64,000 nt of DNA from Rhizobacter terrae (GCF_003852895.1 NZ_QUSW01000001.1:868001-932000); one strand, 5' to 3'. Shown: positions 51,702 to 60,850, counted from the stretch's first letter. Notes: a model not told the origin generated them from the letters alone. Program-made: numbers and translations.

Positions 51702-52580
51702 ATGAACGACAAGCTCCTCATCGGCCTCATCGGCGCCGGCATCCAGCGCTCACTGACGCCGGCCCTGCATGAAGAAGAAGCGCGGCGGCACGGCCTGCGG
51801 CTTCACTACCAGCTCATCGACCTGGACACCACGGGCAGCAGCGCGGACGACCTGCCCGCGCTGCTGGGCGCGGTGCGCACCATCGGCTTCGCCGGCCTGA
51901 ACGTCACCTACCCGTGCAAGCAGGCCATCCTTCCGCTGCTGGACGAACTGTCGGACGAGGCGCGGGCGCTGGGCGCGGTGAACACCGTCGTGCGGCGCGG
52001 TTCCCGCCTCATCGGCCACAACACCGATGGCTCCGGCTGGGCCTGGGGCTTTCGCCGCGCCCTGCCCTCGGCGCGGCTGGATCGCGTGGTGCAACTGGGC
52101 GCCGGCGGCGCAGGCGCTGCCGTGGCCGATGCGAGCTTGCGCATGGGCGCGAGCGAGCTGGTGGTGGTGGACCGCGAACCCGAGCGCGCGCAAGCACTGG
52201 CCGATCGGCTCAACGCCAACCATGACGGACAGCGCGCCCAGGTGTCCACCGACCTCGAAGCCGCGCTGCAGGGCGCCAGCGGCCTCGTGCATTGCACGCC
52301 CACCGGCATGGACAAGCTGCCCGGCATGCCGCTGCCGGCATCGCTGCTGCGCCCGAGCCTGTGGGTCAGCGAGATCGTCTATTTCCCGCTGGACACCGCG
52401 CTGCTGCGCGCCGCCCGAGCCGCGGGTTGCCCGACGGCCGATGGCGGCGGCATGGCGGTGGGCCAGGCCGTGGGTGCGTTCCGCCTGTTCACCGGGCGCG
52501 AGCCCGACGCCGTCCGCATGGAGCAGCACTTCCGGGAGCTGATCACACACCGCGCGCCGGCCCTGCAAGCGGCTGCCTGA
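51702..52580 (+). CDS. Quinate/shikimate dehydrogenase (AroE family, NAD-type)
   Basis: 292 residues of the shikimate dehydrogenase family. The catalytic Lys73 is in GLNVTYPCKQ and Asp109 in GHNTDGSG. The Rossmann loop GAGGAGAAV follows. After the second strand the sequence reads VVVDREPERA, with an acidic residue where NADPH-dependent AroE has a basic NRT-type pocket, so NAD+ is expected. Together with the SLTPALHEEE substrate region this matches QsuD/YdiB-like catabolic enzymes. It would oxidise quinate to 3-dehydroquinate or shikimate to 3-dehydroshikimate in the cytoplasm. It is the first gene of the operon behind the TetR-controlled promoter. Confidence 0.9.
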   Translation: MNDKLLIGLIGAGIQRSLTPALHEEEARRHGLRLHYQLIDLDTTGSSADDLPALLGAVRTIGFAGLNVTYPCKQAILPLLDELSDEARALGAVNTVVRRGSRLIGHNTDGSGWAWGFRRALPSARLDRVVQLGAGGAGAAVADASLRMGASELVVVDREPERAQALADRLNANHDGQRAQVSTDLEAALQGASGLVHCTPTGMDKLPGMPLPASLLRPSLWVSEIVYFPLDTALLRAARAAGCPTADGGGMAVGQAVGAFRLFTGREPDAVRMEQHFRELITHRAPALQAAA

Positions 52581-52597
52581 GCGCAAGGAGACATCGC

Positions 52598-53443
52598 ATG
52601 ACCACCGACCGCGAACACATCGGCGAAGCCCCGAACCCCATGGGCATCGAAGGCGTGGAATTCATCGAGTTCAGCACCGCCAAGCCGCAGGCGCTGGGCC
52701 AGGTCCTCGAAGGCCTGGGCTTCAAGCCGGTGGCACGCCACCGCTCGCGCGAGGTGCTGCTGTACCGGCAGGGCGACATGAACATCGTCATCAACGCCCA
52801 CCATGCGGATGCGGGGGCGGCACCGGCCATCTCCGCGTTCGCCCTGCGCGTGCGCGACGCGGCCGCGGCCCACGCACGCGCCGTCGAACTCGGCGCCTGG
52901 ACGGTGCCTGTGGACGTGCGCCCGATGGAGCTGCACATCCCCGCCATCCACGGCGTGGGCGCGACGCGCATCTACTTCGTCGACCGCTGGCGCGACTTCT
53001 CCATCTGGGACGTGGACTTCGTGCCCATCCCCACCGTCGAGCGTCATCCGCCTGCCGTCGCCGGCATGGGCTGGTTCGGCGTGGTGCAGTACATCGCCGC
53101 CGGCCGCACCGCCGACTGGACGGCCTTCTATGCCGAGCTCTTCGGCTGGACCACCCTGCGCGACGACGAGCGCTTCGGCATCCTGCCCAGCGGCCGGCTG
53201 CTGCGCAGTCCAGGCGGGCTCATGGTGCAGCTCATCGAACCGCCCGCCGATGCGCCCGAGCAGGACGAAATGCTGGAACGCATCGGCTTCGGCGTGCCCG
53301 ACGTGATGGCCGCCGTGCGTCGCCTGCGTGAGAACGGCGTGGAGTTCGTGGACACCGACCGCCTGCACGCCCAGGCCCGCGGCGCCCTCACGCGCACGGT
53401 GCTCGGCAACGTCGCCTTCGAACTCGTGCAGTGGCCGCAATGA
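52598..53443 (+). CDS. HPPD-like two-domain VOC protein (detached half of a QsuB-type dehydratase)
   Basis: A 281-residue protein that matches the HPPD-like C-terminal half of QsuB/QuiC1 fusion dehydroshikimate dehydratases: [20 protein letters not shown] and [19 protein letters not shown] in the first VOC half, [19 protein letters not shown] in the second. The iron ligands of true HPPD are mostly gone: the DH of the second half reads WF, the second His position reads ERIGFGV, and only the final Glu (FELVQW) is kept. It is unlikely to be an active dioxygenase. A GGAG ribosome site precedes the ATG at 52598. Its stop overlaps the next start (ATGA), so it is probably made with the dehydratase as a partner. 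Confidence 0.82.
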   Translation: MTTDREHIGEAPNPMGIEGVEFIEFSTAKPQALGQVLEGLGFKPVARHRSREVLLYRQGDMNIVINAHHADAGAAPAISAFALRVRDAAAAHARAVELGAWTVPVDVRPMELHIPAIHGVGATRIYFVDRWRDFSIWDVDFVPIPTVERHPPAVAGMGWFGVVQYIAAGRTADWTAFYAELFGWTTLRDDERFGILPSGRLLRSPGGLMVQLIEPPADAPEQDEMLERIGFGVPDVMAAVRRLRENGVEFVDTDRLHAQARGALTRTVLGNVAFELVQWPQ

Positions 53444-54330
53444 AGAACATCGCCGATTTCGGGATGGACACCATCACCCTCGCGGGCGGCCTGCCGCAGA
53501 AGCTGGCCGCCGTGCGCGAGGCCGGCTTCGGGCAGGTCATGCTCTCGGCGCGCGACATCACCAGCCATGCCGAGGGCGTGGACGCGGCCATTGCCGCGGT
53601 GCGGTCCAGCGGCGTTCGCGTCACCGGCTTCCAGGTGCTGCGCGACTTCGAGGGCCTGTCGGGCCACCTGCACGGCTACAAGGTGGACGTGGCGCGCTCG
53701 ATGCTGGAGATGGGCGCCGCGCTGGGCAGCCGGGTGCTGCTGGCCTGTTCGTCCACCTCCTCGCACGCCAGCGGCGACATCGATGCCGTGGCCCGCGACC
53801 TGCGCAAGCTGGCGATGCTGGCTCTGCCCCTGAACATCAAGGTGGCCTACGAAGGCCTCTCCTGGGGCCGCCACATCAACGAATACACCACGGCGTGGGA
53901 AGCCGTGCGCCGCGCGGACATGCCGAACCTCGGCATTGGTATCGACTCGTACCACATCTTCGCCACGCGCACGCCGCTGGCGCCGCTGGCAGAGGTCGAC
54001 CCGGCCAGGATCTTCCTCGTGCAGCTGTCGGACTTCATGTGGAACGAAGTGCCGACGGTGGAGGAGCGCATCACCACCGCACGCACCTTCCGAGTCTTCC
54101 CCGGCGAAGGAGTGCACAGCGAGCTGCTGGCCGACCTGGTGCGCCGGCTCGACGCCATGGGCTACCGCGGCGACTACAGCTTCGAGGTCTTCAACGACGA
54201 CTACCAGCAGATGCCGCCCGGCACCGTGGCCTCCCGTGCGCGGCGCTCGGCCCTGTGGCTGGCGGAGGACGTGTTGCGCCGTTCGGTGCCGCTGCCGCGC
54301 GGGCTGCGGTTGAAGGAGACGGCCGCATGA
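53440..54330 (+). CDS. 3-dehydroshikimate dehydratase, TIM-barrel (QsuB N-terminal type)
   Basis: 296 residues of the sugar phosphate isomerase/epimerase-like TIM barrel. Metal-ligand positions are filled: Glu138 ([10 protein letters not shown]), Asp169 and His172 (IDSYHI), Gln195 (VQLSD) and Glu249 (FEVFND). The [10 protein letters not shown] segment also matches QsuB/QuiC. The reaction is dehydration of 3-dehydroshikimate to protocatechuate. It overlaps the upstream VOC gene by four bases and the downstream aroQ by four bases (ATGA both times). In QsuB the TIM domain precedes the VOC half in one chain; here the genes are separate and in the opposite order. Confidence 0.87.
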   Translation: MKNIADFGMDTITLAGGLPQKLAAVREAGFGQVMLSARDITSHAEGVDAAIAAVRSSGVRVTGFQVLRDFEGLSGHLHGYKVDVARSMLEMGAALGSRVLLACSSTSSHASGDIDAVARDLRKLAMLALPLNIKVAYEGLSWGRHINEYTTAWEAVRRADMPNLGIGIDSYHIFATRTPLAPLAEVDPARIFLVQLSDFMWNEVPTVEERITTARTFRVFPGEGVHSELLADLVRRLDAMGYRGDYSFEVFNDDYQQMPPGTVASRARRSALWLAEDVLRRSVPLPRGLRLKETAA

Positions 54331-54761
54331 AGGTCCTGCTCATCAATGGCCCCAACCTGAACCTGCTGGGCACGCGCGAGCCGGCCACCTACGGACATGC
54401 CACGCTGGCCGACGTGGAGGCGATGTGCCACCACGAGGCCGAGCGGCTGGGCCTGTCGCTCACCGCCTTCCAGAGCAACCACGAAGGCGCGCTCCTCGAC
54501 CGCATCCACGCCGCGCGCGGCGAAGGCGTGGGGTTCATCGTGATCAACCCGGGCGCGTTCACGCACACCAGCATCGCCTTGCGAGACGCGCTGGCAGGCG
54601 TGGCCATTCCGTTCATCGAAGTGCACATCAGCAACGTGCACCGGCGCGAACCTTTCCGCCACCACTCCTACCTGTCCGACATCGCCGAGGGCGTGATCGT
54701 CGGGTTGGGCATCGACGGCTACCGGCTCGCGCTGATGGCCACCGGCGCCCGTCAACACTGA
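54327..54761 (+). CDS. aroQ: 3-dehydroquinate dehydratase, type II
   Basis: A 144-residue type II dehydroquinase. The motifs [17 protein letters not shown] (with the lid Arg and catalytic Tyr), [16 protein letters not shown] and [17 protein letters not shown] are intact. It interconverts 3-dehydroquinate and 3-dehydroshikimate. In this operon it links quinate oxidation to the dehydratase; another copy elsewhere may serve aromatic biosynthesis. It starts inside the stop codon of the TIM-barrel gene. Confidence 0.95.
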   Translation: MKVLLINGPNLNLLGTREPATYGHATLADVEAMCHHEAERLGLSLTAFQSNHEGALLDRIHAARGEGVGFIVINPGAFTHTSIALRDALAGVAIPFIEVHISNVHRREPFRHHSYLSDIAEGVIVGLGIDGYRLALMATGARQH

Positions 54762-54772
54762 GGAAACGCGAC

Positions 54773-55600
54773 ATGTCCGATCCGTGCATCATCTCCGTGG
54801 CCATCACCGGCTCCCTGCCGCGCAAGAAGGACAACCCGGCCGTTCCCATCAGCGTGAGCGAGCAGGTCGAATCGACCCATGCCGCCTACGAAGCCGGCGC
54901 CACGCTCGTGCACCTGCACGTGCGCAACGACGATGAGTCGCCCAGCTCCGCGCCCGAGCGTTTCCAGGCCGTGCTGGACGGCATCCGCCGCCATGCGCCG
55001 GGCATGATCACCCAGGTCTCCACCGGCGGCCGTTCAGGCGCCGGCCGCGAGCGCGGCGGCATGCTGCACCTGCGGCCGGACATGGCCTCGCTGGCCAGCG
55101 GCTCGGTGAATTTTCCGACCCGCGTGTACGAGAACTCGCCGGAACTCATCGACTGGCTTGCCGAAGAAATGAAGGCCCACGGCGTGAAGCCGGAGATCGA
55201 GGCCTTCGACCTGTCGATGATCTTCCAGGCCGTGGCCCTGCAGCAGGCGGGCAAGATCGTCGGGCCGCTGCACATCCAGTTCGTGATGGGCATCAAGAAC
55301 GCGATGCCGGTGGACCGCGAGGTGTTCGAGTTCTACGTGAAGACCTTGAAGCGGCTTGCGCCCGACGCGACGTGGACCGGCGCCGGCATCGGCCGCGAGC
55401 AGCTCACCTTGGCGAAGTGGTCGCTGGAACTGGGCGGCCATTGCCGCACCGGGCTGGAAGACAACGTGCGGCTGGACAAGCACACGCTGGCGCCGTCGAA
55501 TGCGGCGCTGGTGCGGCAGGTGGCGGACCTGTGCCTCGAACACGGGCGGCGTCCCGCCACCGTGGCCGAGGCGCGCAGGTTGCTGCGCTTGCCGTCGTGA
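54773..55600 (+). CDS. Beta-keto acid cleavage enzyme (BKACE, 3-keto-5-aminohexanoate cleavage family)
   Basis: A 275-residue BKACE TIM-barrel. The zinc pair HLHVR (His47, His49) is present, with TGSLPRKKDNPAVPIS at the start and a later acidic segment (TGLEDNVRL) that fits the remaining ligand region. The family cleaves beta-keto acids with acetyl-CoA, giving acetoacetate and a new acyl-CoA. It lies 11 bp after aroQ as the last gene of the operon. A substrate further down the protocatechuate route, such as beta-ketoadipate, is possible but unproven. Confidence 0.9.
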   Translation: MSDPCIISVAITGSLPRKKDNPAVPISVSEQVESTHAAYEAGATLVHLHVRNDDESPSSAPERFQAVLDGIRRHAPGMITQVSTGGRSGAGRERGGMLHLRPDMASLASGSVNFPTRVYENSPELIDWLAEEMKAHGVKPEIEAFDLSMIFQAVALQQAGKIVGPLHIQFVMGIKNAMPVDREVFEFYVKTLKRLAPDATWTGAGIGREQLTLAKWSLELGGHCRTGLEDNVRLDKHTLAPSNAALVRQVADLCLEHGRRPATVAEARRLLRLPS

Positions 55601-55611
55601 GCTGACGTCCC

Positions 55612-56043
55612 TCAGCGTGTCGCTCTGCGCCTCACGCAATCGATGTACTTCTCGCCGTCCGGCGGCAGCCCGCTGCGCTGCGACTCCCACATCATCTGCC
55701 CGAGGCATTCCATCACCTCGTGCTGGGCCTCGTGCGCGGAACCCAGCTTGGCCGCCAGCAGCCCGAAGGCCTGCTTGATGCCCCTGGGCTGGTCGATGCT
55801 CACCTGCTCGCTGATGCTCAGGTGCATGGACAGGTGCAGGAAGGGATTGGTGCGGCCGGCGTCCACGTCGAAGACCGCGGCCAGGGCGGCGTCCACGTCG
55901 GCCAAGTCGTCGTGGTATTCGGGGTGCTGGTCGACCCAGTCGGCGGCCAGGGTCTCCAGCGGCGTCATCACGCTGCCGTCGCGGCGCTTCTTGAAGGCGT
56001 CGCAAAAGAATCGCCTCACGTCGTTCTGGGATGGAGCAAACAT
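55612..56043 (-). CDS. DUF1841 family protein
   Basis: A 143-residue DUF1841 protein: [25 protein letters not shown] and the [24 protein letters not shown] core are hallmark segments. The family is found in beta- and gamma-proteobacteria and is uncharacterised. It is cytoplasmic. It converges on the BKACE gene (11-bp gap) and is divergent from the RutE-like gene with only 53 bp between them. Confidence 0.9.
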   Translation of the reverse strand: MFAPSQNDVRRFFCDAFKKRRDGSVMTPLETLAADWVDQHPEYHDDLADVDAALAAVFDVDAGRTNPFLHLSMHLSISEQVSIDQPRGIKQAFGLLAAKLGSAHEAQHEVMECLGQMMWESQRSGLPPDGEKYIDCVRRRATR

Positions 56044-56096
56044 CGCAGAATTGTCGCCTTGTTCTCTTCCCCCGCTATCGCACGAGGCCTGGCCCC

Positions 56097-56672
56097 ATGA
56101 ACGTCACCACCGAACAACTCTTCACCGAAGCCCGCACGCACAACGGCTTCTTCCCGGAACCCGTGCCCGAAAGCACCCTGCGTGCGATCTACGAACTGAT
56201 GAAGTGGGGGCCGACCTCAGCCAACTGCAGTCCCGCACGGTTCATCTTCGTCAACACGCCCGAGGGCAAGGCCAAGCTGGGGCCATGCATGTCCGAAGGC
56301 AACCGCGCCAAGACGCTGGCGGCGCCCGTCACCGTCATCATCGGCATGGACATGGCCTTCTACGACAAGCTGCCGCAGCTCTTCCCGCACACCGATGCGC
56401 GCCCGTGGTTCGCGGGCAAGCCGGCGGTGATCGAAGCGACGGCCTTCCGCAACTCCAGCCTGCAAGGCGCCTACTTCATGATGGCCGCCCGCTCGCTGGG
56501 CCTGGACTGCGGGCCGATGAGCGGCTTCGACGGCGAGCTGATGGACGCCACCTTCTGGGCCGGCACCACCGTGAAGACCAACTTCGTGTGCAACCTCGGC
56601 AAGGGCGACCCCAGCAAGATCTTCGGACGCAGCCCGCGGCTGTCGTTCGAGGAAGCCTGCTCCTTCGCCTGA
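56097..56672 (+). CDS. RutE/HadB-like nitroreductase-family reductase
   Basis: 191 residues of the malonic semialdehyde reductase (RutE)-type nitroreductase subfamily. The flavin-binding [15 protein letters not shown] segment near 37-51 is characteristic; ASMMAA-like [20 protein letters not shown] is the second conserved stretch. RutE reduces malonic semialdehyde to 3-hydroxypropionate in uracil degradation, but no rut genes are near, so its physiological role is open. It uses FMN and NAD(P)H. It precedes the TauE/SafE gene by 10 bp. Confidence 0.82.
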   Translation: MNVTTEQLFTEARTHNGFFPEPVPESTLRAIYELMKWGPTSANCSPARFIFVNTPEGKAKLGPCMSEGNRAKTLAAPVTVIIGMDMAFYDKLPQLFPHTDARPWFAGKPAVIEATAFRNSSLQGAYFMMAARSLGLDCGPMSGFDGELMDATFWAGTTVKTNFVCNLGKGDPSKIFGRSPRLSFEEACSFA

Positions 56673-56682
56673 GCACACGGCC

Positions 56683-57438
56683 TTGGCGTTCCAGCTCATT
56701 GCCGACCCGGCGTTCTATGCCGTGGCGGTGCCTGCGGTGCTGCTCATGGGCCTGGCCAAGAGCGGCTTCCTGGGCGGCTTCGGCTCGCTCGCCGTGCCGC
56801 TGATGGCGCTGGCGGTTCCAGTGCCGCAGGCAGCGGCCATCATGCTGCCCTTGCTGTTCATCATGGATGCCGTGGGCTTGCAGCAGATGTGGAAGCAGCG
56901 CGATTCGGCCTTGTTGCGATTGCTGCTGCCGGCGGGCCTGGGAGGCACCGTCGTCGGGACGGTGCTCTTTGGTCTGCTGTCAGGCAAGACCGTCGCGGCC
57001 ATCGTGGGCGGGCTGACGCTGGCCTTCTTGGCGCAGCGCCTGCTGTTCCCGCCCAAGGCCGATGGGCACGTGCGCTCCAAGCCGCTGGGCGTTCTGCTGG
57101 GCATTGCGTCGGGCTTCACCAGCTTCGTCGCCCACGCCGGCAGCCCACCCATCAGCGCCTACGTGCTGCCGATGCGGCTGCCGCCCATCACCTTCGCCGC
57201 CACCATGGCGGTGTTCTTCGCGGCGGTGAACCTGTCGAAGTGGATTCCGTATGCCTGGCTGGGCTTGATCGACGTGCGCAACATGTCGACCTCGGTGGTG
57301 CTGATGCCGCTGGCACCGATTGGTGTGTGGCTGGGAGTGTGGCTGACGAAGCGGATTCCGTCGACGTGGTTCTATCGGGTGGCGTACAGCGGGATGGGGT
57401 TGACGGGTTTGAAGCTGTTGTGGGACGGGTTGCGCTGA
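56683..57438 (+). CDS. TauE/SafE-family (sulphite exporter-like) membrane protein
   Basis: A 251-residue protein with about eight hydrophobic helices and the TauE/SafE features GLAKSGFLGGFGSLAVPLMAL and a second-half repeat SGFTSFVAHAGSPPISAYVLP. Members export sulphite, sulphoacetate or other organic anions. The start is TTG at 56683, ten bases after the RutE-like stop; the first helix begins immediately, so a later ATG would truncate it. The substrate is unknown. Confidence 0.88.
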   Translation: MAFQLIADPAFYAVAVPAVLLMGLAKSGFLGGFGSLAVPLMALAVPVPQAAAIMLPLLFIMDAVGLQQMWKQRDSALLRLLLPAGLGGTVVGTVLFGLLSGKTVAAIVGGLTLAFLAQRLLFPPKADGHVRSKPLGVLLGIASGFTSFVAHAGSPPISAYVLPMRLPPITFAATMAVFFAAVNLSKWIPYAWLGLIDVRNMSTSVVLMPLAPIGVWLGVWLTKRIPSTWFYRVAYSGMGLTGLKLLWDGLR

Positions 57439-57451
57439 ATGCATGCGACTG

Positions 57452-57481
57452 AGGGAGCCTGACGCAGATGTCAGACTCCCT
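57452..57481. terminator. Hairpin between convergent genes
   Basis: AGGGAG-C-CTGAC pairs with GTCAG-A-CTCCCT around a six-base loop (GCAGAT): 11 pairs with one internal mismatch. It lies 14 bases after the TauE/SafE stop and just before the end of the convergent gene. It probably serves both directions, although there is no long T-tract. Confidence 0.5.
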
Positions 57482-57487
57482 TCGGAC

Positions 57488-57799
57488 TTACCCGAAAACC
57501 AGCACCCCAGCCGTCACCAGGCACAGAGGCATGACGATCCGCTCAAGCGTGCCCAAGAAGATGCTGCCCCGTGCGAGGTTGTCCTTGTAGATATCCTCTG
57601 CCGTGGCTTTCATGCCTGACCGTTGCGCCAATCGACGCAACAGGGACATGCTGGCAACAGCATGCAAGGCAATTCCCACCCACAGCCATGGGCCTGTCCG
57701 AGCGGACGGCACCAGTATCAGCAGCAGACATACGGCCAGAAGGCAGATGTGCACTGCGCGCAGCCAGTGGGGATAGGGTGAAGGCTTCAAGGTGCTCAT
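57488..57799 (-). CDS. Small membrane protein of unknown function (lower-GC pair)
   Basis: 103 residues with about three hydrophobic helices (roughly 15-33, 38-55 and 80-100) and a charged loop containing KATAEDIYKDNLARGS. No family was recognised. It starts with the ATG that overlaps the TGA of the upstream gene (TGATG) and is therefore translationally coupled to it. G+C of the pair is visibly lower than the rest of the window. It may be a partner or immunity-like companion of the secreted protein, but this is speculation from coupling alone. Confidence 0.6.
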   Translation of the reverse strand: MSTLKPSPYPHWLRAVHICLLAVCLLLILVPSARTGPWLWVGIALHAVASMSLLRRLAQRSGMKATAEDIYKDNLARGSIFLGTLERIVMPLCLVTAGVLVFG

Positions 57800-58734
57800 C
57801 ACTTCTTCGATCTGTTAATGCTGAGCAGATAATTGTTGTAGACATGCCAGCTGTTGGTGACCCCATCATCGCCGCCCATGCCCAGACTGTCATACACATA
57901 CGACTGGAAGCCAAACAGGTCACCGACGGATTTCTCGATTTGCCCCTTCTTCAGGTCGTCGTTCGCGTCTTTGAGGCGATCCAACATGTTGGAAACCGTC
58001 CCGCCAATCGCGTCGTAGGTATCCGGGCAGTACTCCTGAAGAACCCAGCCCAGCGCAGACCCGCCCGTCCAACCAACGAAGAAGGCAGCACCGACCCCGT
58101 TTGACAGAGTTACCCCTGTCTCAAACGCTGCGCCGGTGGCGCCCAGAGAACCCACAGGCATCGTGCGGAAGTCGAGGTAAATCTCCTCCGGGGTGAAGAA
58201 GAGATACTGACCGAGACCTTGGGCAGTTCGAGTGCCGCCCAGCGCCTGAGCAGACCTGTTGGCCAGGCTATCAAACTGCACCGCCTTCTCGGGCGCGACC
58301 GTGACGATGGCCGCGTAGATCGGCGCATAGCCGAAGTAGTTGGCCAGGCGCGCAAGGTGGGGCGCATCCAGTCGATACGCGAGTACCGCATGAAGTCTGG
58401 GGGCGCGCCCCAGGTCGTTGACTGCGTTGTCGTAGTTTCGCGCCAGGGAGGCCAGCTCCTTGTCGGTCAGGTTGTTGACCAGGGTCACGCTGGTGGTCGA
58501 GTTGAGCCTCGCGAAGTTCTGCTCGATGATCTGCGGGAAGTTCTTGTGGATCGTCGGCGCCGGGTCCATGTTGGCCGGTGCGCCTTGGGCGTAGTTGCTG
58601 AGCGCTTCGGACAGAACGGCACGACCAGCTGCGTCGGGCACCGTGGAGGCCGTGTACGGCGCAGCGAACGCCATGGGTGCAGCGCTGGTCAGCACGACAG
58701 CGAGAGCAAGGCGAACATGACTAAAAGCGAACAT
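57799..58734 (-). CDS. Secreted protein of unknown function (lower-GC pair)
   Basis: A 311-residue protein with a clear signal peptide (residues 1-24, ending MAFA before APYT). The middle is alanine- and leucine-rich helical (LASLARNYDNAVNDLGRAP), with a Gly-rich moderately hydrophobic stretch near 200-235 (GATGAAFETGVTLSNGVGAAF). The C-terminus is polar and ends in RSKK. No known family was recognised. An AGAGGA ribosome site lies seven bases before the ATG. Base composition differs from the surrounding genes, which suggests acquisition. The downstream membrane protein is coupled to it. Confidence 0.65.
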   Translation of the reverse strand: MFAFSHVRLALAVVLTSAAPMAFAAPYTASTVPDAAGRAVLSEALSNYAQGAPANMDPAPTIHKNFPQIIEQNFARLNSTTSVTLVNNLTDKELASLARNYDNAVNDLGRAPRLHAVLAYRLDAPHLARLANYFGYAPIYAAIVTVAPEKAVQFDSLANRSAQALGGTRTAQGLGQYLFFTPEEIYLDFRTMPVGSLGATGAAFETGVTLSNGVGAAFFVGWTGGSALGWVLQEYCPDTYDAIGGTVSNMLDRLKDANDDLKKGQIEKSVGDLFGFQSYVYDSLGMGGDDGVTNSWHVYNNYLLSINRSKK

Positions 58735-58762
58735 TCGATTTTCCTCTTAGAGTTTTTAGAGT

Positions 58763-58780
58763 TGCCGCACATTTGCGGCA
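58763..58780. promoter_or_regulatory. Perfect inverted repeat in the leader of the lower-GC pair
   Basis: TGCCGCA-CATT-TGCGGCA is a perfect 7-bp stem, 29 bases before the start codon of the secreted protein gene. It may be an operator or an mRNA hairpin. There is no T-tract. Confidence 0.35.
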
Positions 58781-58868
58781 GCGGGAATCTACACGGCAAC
58801 GGCATGCGCTGCCTTCCCCTCTTTGGTGGCATGCATGAGAGGTGCAGAAAACCCCAACCCATTTATGA

Positions 58869-58904
58869 GGAATAGCGCGACCGTTGGATTTGTCTCAATC
58901 CAAC
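58869..58904 (-). promoter_or_regulatory. Possible promoter of the lower-GC pair, with hairpin
   Basis: On the minus strand TTGAGA (58898-58893), an 18-base spacer and TATTCC (58874-58869) could be a sigma-70 promoter. GTTGGATT-TGTCTC-AATCCAAC (58883-58904) is a perfect 8-bp inverted repeat over the -35 region. It could alternatively be a weak terminator for kefC, which ends at 59012. The rest of the 58735-59011 gap shows nothing coding. Confidence 0.3.
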
Positions 58905-59011
58905 CTGCTGCTTGGCCAACTCGTTGCTGCAGCCTGGCTTGTTGCCAATGTACGTGAAGCTCCAAGATTGATGTCCAGGACTGCACCCAGCCCGGGACAT
59001 GCCGGCCATGT

Positions 59012-60847
59012 TCAAGACTCGGCCTCCGTCTCCCCGCCCCATCCCGACCGCCTCTGCCGCTGCTTCGCCAGCTCCCGCTCCGCGGCGAACTGCTCTTCCA
59101 GCTGCTGCCGGCCTTGCTTGGCCGCCGTGATCAACCGCGCCTGATCTTTCCAATGCGGCGCCATCGAATGCACCTGATCGACGTTGTGCCGCCGGAAGCG
59201 CATCGCCAGGTTGCGCGCATGGTGCGGCTCCCAACCCAGCATCTCCAGCGCACTGCGGCCGGTGAGCAAGGCTGAATCCAAAGTTTCGCGCTCGATGTGC
59301 TTCACCCCTGCATCGAGCAGCGCATAGAAATGCCGCACGTTGCGGGCCCGGGCCACCACCTGCAGATGCGGGAAGTGCTCCTTGGCCATCTTCGCGATCT
59401 CGATGCTCTGGTCCACGTCGTCCACGGCCAGCACCAGCACCTTCGCGGTCTCCGCGCCCGCGGTGCGCAAAAGGTCCAGTCGCGTCGCGTCGCCATAGAA
59501 CACCGGCCAGCCGAAACGCCGCATCGCCTCGATCTGCTCCGCGTCGTGGTCCAGCACGGTGGGCACCACGCCATTGGCATACAGCAGGCGGCCCACGATC
59601 TGCCCGTAGCGCCCGAAGCCGGCAATGATCACCGCCTCGTGCTGCTGCTCGTCGATTTCCTTCACGTCCGTCTTCCTCTGCCCAGCCAGGCGCGGAATCC
59701 ACCAGCGGTCGGCCGCCACCAGCAGCAAGGGCGTGGCCAGCATGGAGATGGCTACCACGGCCACCAGCAGCGAGCTCATGGGCGCCGCAATCACCCCGGC
59801 CTGCGCCGCGGTCTGGAACACCACGAAACCGAACTCGCCGCCTTGCGCCAGCAGGATGATGAACACCGGCCGCTCGGGAATGGGCAACTTCATCACGCGC
59901 CCCATGGCCCACAGCACCACGGCCTTCACCAGCAGGAAGCCCAGCACCAGCAAGGCGATGAGCACCGGCCGCGCGAGCACGACCTGGAAGTCGATGCTCA
60001 TGCCCACCGCGATGAAGAACAGCCCCAGCAGCAGTCCCTTGAACGGCTCCAGGTCGGTCTCCAGCTCGCGCCGGTATTCGCTCTCGGCCAGCAGCACGCC
60101 GGCGAGGAAGGCACCCAGCGCCATGGACAGGCCCACCGCCTGCATCAGCGCCGCGGTGGCCACCACCAGCAGCAGCGACGCGGCGGTGAAGATCTCCGGC
60201 GTGCGGCTGCTCGCGATCCACCGGAATGCAGGCCGCAGCAGCAGCCGCCCGCCCAACACAATGATCGCGATCACGCCGATGGCCTTGACCGCACCCTGCC
60301 AGCCGCCGGCGTCCTGCGCATGCGCGCCGCCGATGGCGATCGCCGGGATCAGCGCGAGGATGGGAATCGCTGCCACGTCCTGCAGCAAGGCCACGCTCAG
60401 GATGCTCTGCCCGGAGGTCGTCGCCATGAGGTTGCGCTCGGCCAGCACGCCCAGTCCGATGGCGGTGGACGACATCGCCAGCCCCAGCCCCGCCACCAGC
60501 GACAGCCGCCAGTCCACGCCGAAGGCCATGCCCACGCCCATCATCACCAGCGCCGAGCCCACGAGCTGCACGCTGCCCCAGCCGAAGATGGGCTTGCGCA
60601 AGGCCCACAGCCGGCGCGGCTCCAGCTCCAGGCCGACGAGGAAGAGCATCAGCACCACGCCGAATTCGGCGAAGTGCAGCATGTCGGCCGGGTCGGTCAC
60701 CAGCTTCAGGCCCCAGGGCCCGATGAGGATGCCCGCGCCCAGGTAGCCGATGATGGAGCCGAGACCCAGCAGCTTGGCCAGGGGCACGGCGACGACGGCG
60801 GCGGCCAGGTAGACGAGCGCGCCATGAATCCAGGAGCTGTGTTCCAT
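59012..60847 (-). CDS. kefC: CPA2 antiporter, KefB/KefC-like glutathione-gated K+ efflux protein
   Basis: 611 residues: about 12-13 helices of the CPA2 fold (KLLGLGSIIGYLGAGILIGP at the start, MSSTAIGLGVL in the core), then a TrkA-N/RCK nucleotide-binding domain (about 400-520) with AGFGRYGQIVGRLL, and a charged C-terminal tail. Kef proteins release potassium with proton entry when electrophiles form glutathione adducts. The adjacent KefF-like gene, only 3 bp upstream, supports this assignment over a plain Na+/H+ antiporter. Confidence 0.9.
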   Translation of the reverse strand: MEHSSWIHGALVYLAAAVVAVPLAKLLGLGSIIGYLGAGILIGPWGLKLVTDPADMLHFAEFGVVLMLFLVGLELEPRRLWALRKPIFGWGSVQLVGSALVMMGVGMAFGVDWRLSLVAGLGLAMSSTAIGLGVLAERNLMATTSGQSILSVALLQDVAAIPILALIPAIAIGGAHAQDAGGWQGAVKAIGVIAIIVLGGRLLLRPAFRWIASSRTPEIFTAASLLLVVATAALMQAVGLSMALGAFLAGVLLAESEYRRELETDLEPFKGLLLGLFFIAVGMSIDFQVVLARPVLIALLVLGFLLVKAVVLWAMGRVMKLPIPERPVFIILLAQGGEFGFVVFQTAAQAGVIAAPMSSLLVAVVAISMLATPLLLVAADRWWIPRLAGQRKTDVKEIDEQQHEAVIIAGFGRYGQIVGRLLYANGVVPTVLDHDAEQIEAMRRFGWPVFYGDATRLDLLRTAGAETAKVLVLAVDDVDQSIEIAKMAKEHFPHLQVVARARNVRHFYALLDAGVKHIERETLDSALLTGRSALEMLGWEPHHARNLAMRFRRHNVDQVHSMAPHWKDQARLITAAKQGRQQLEEQFAAERELAKQRQRRSGWGGETEAES

Positions 60848-60850
60848 ATC

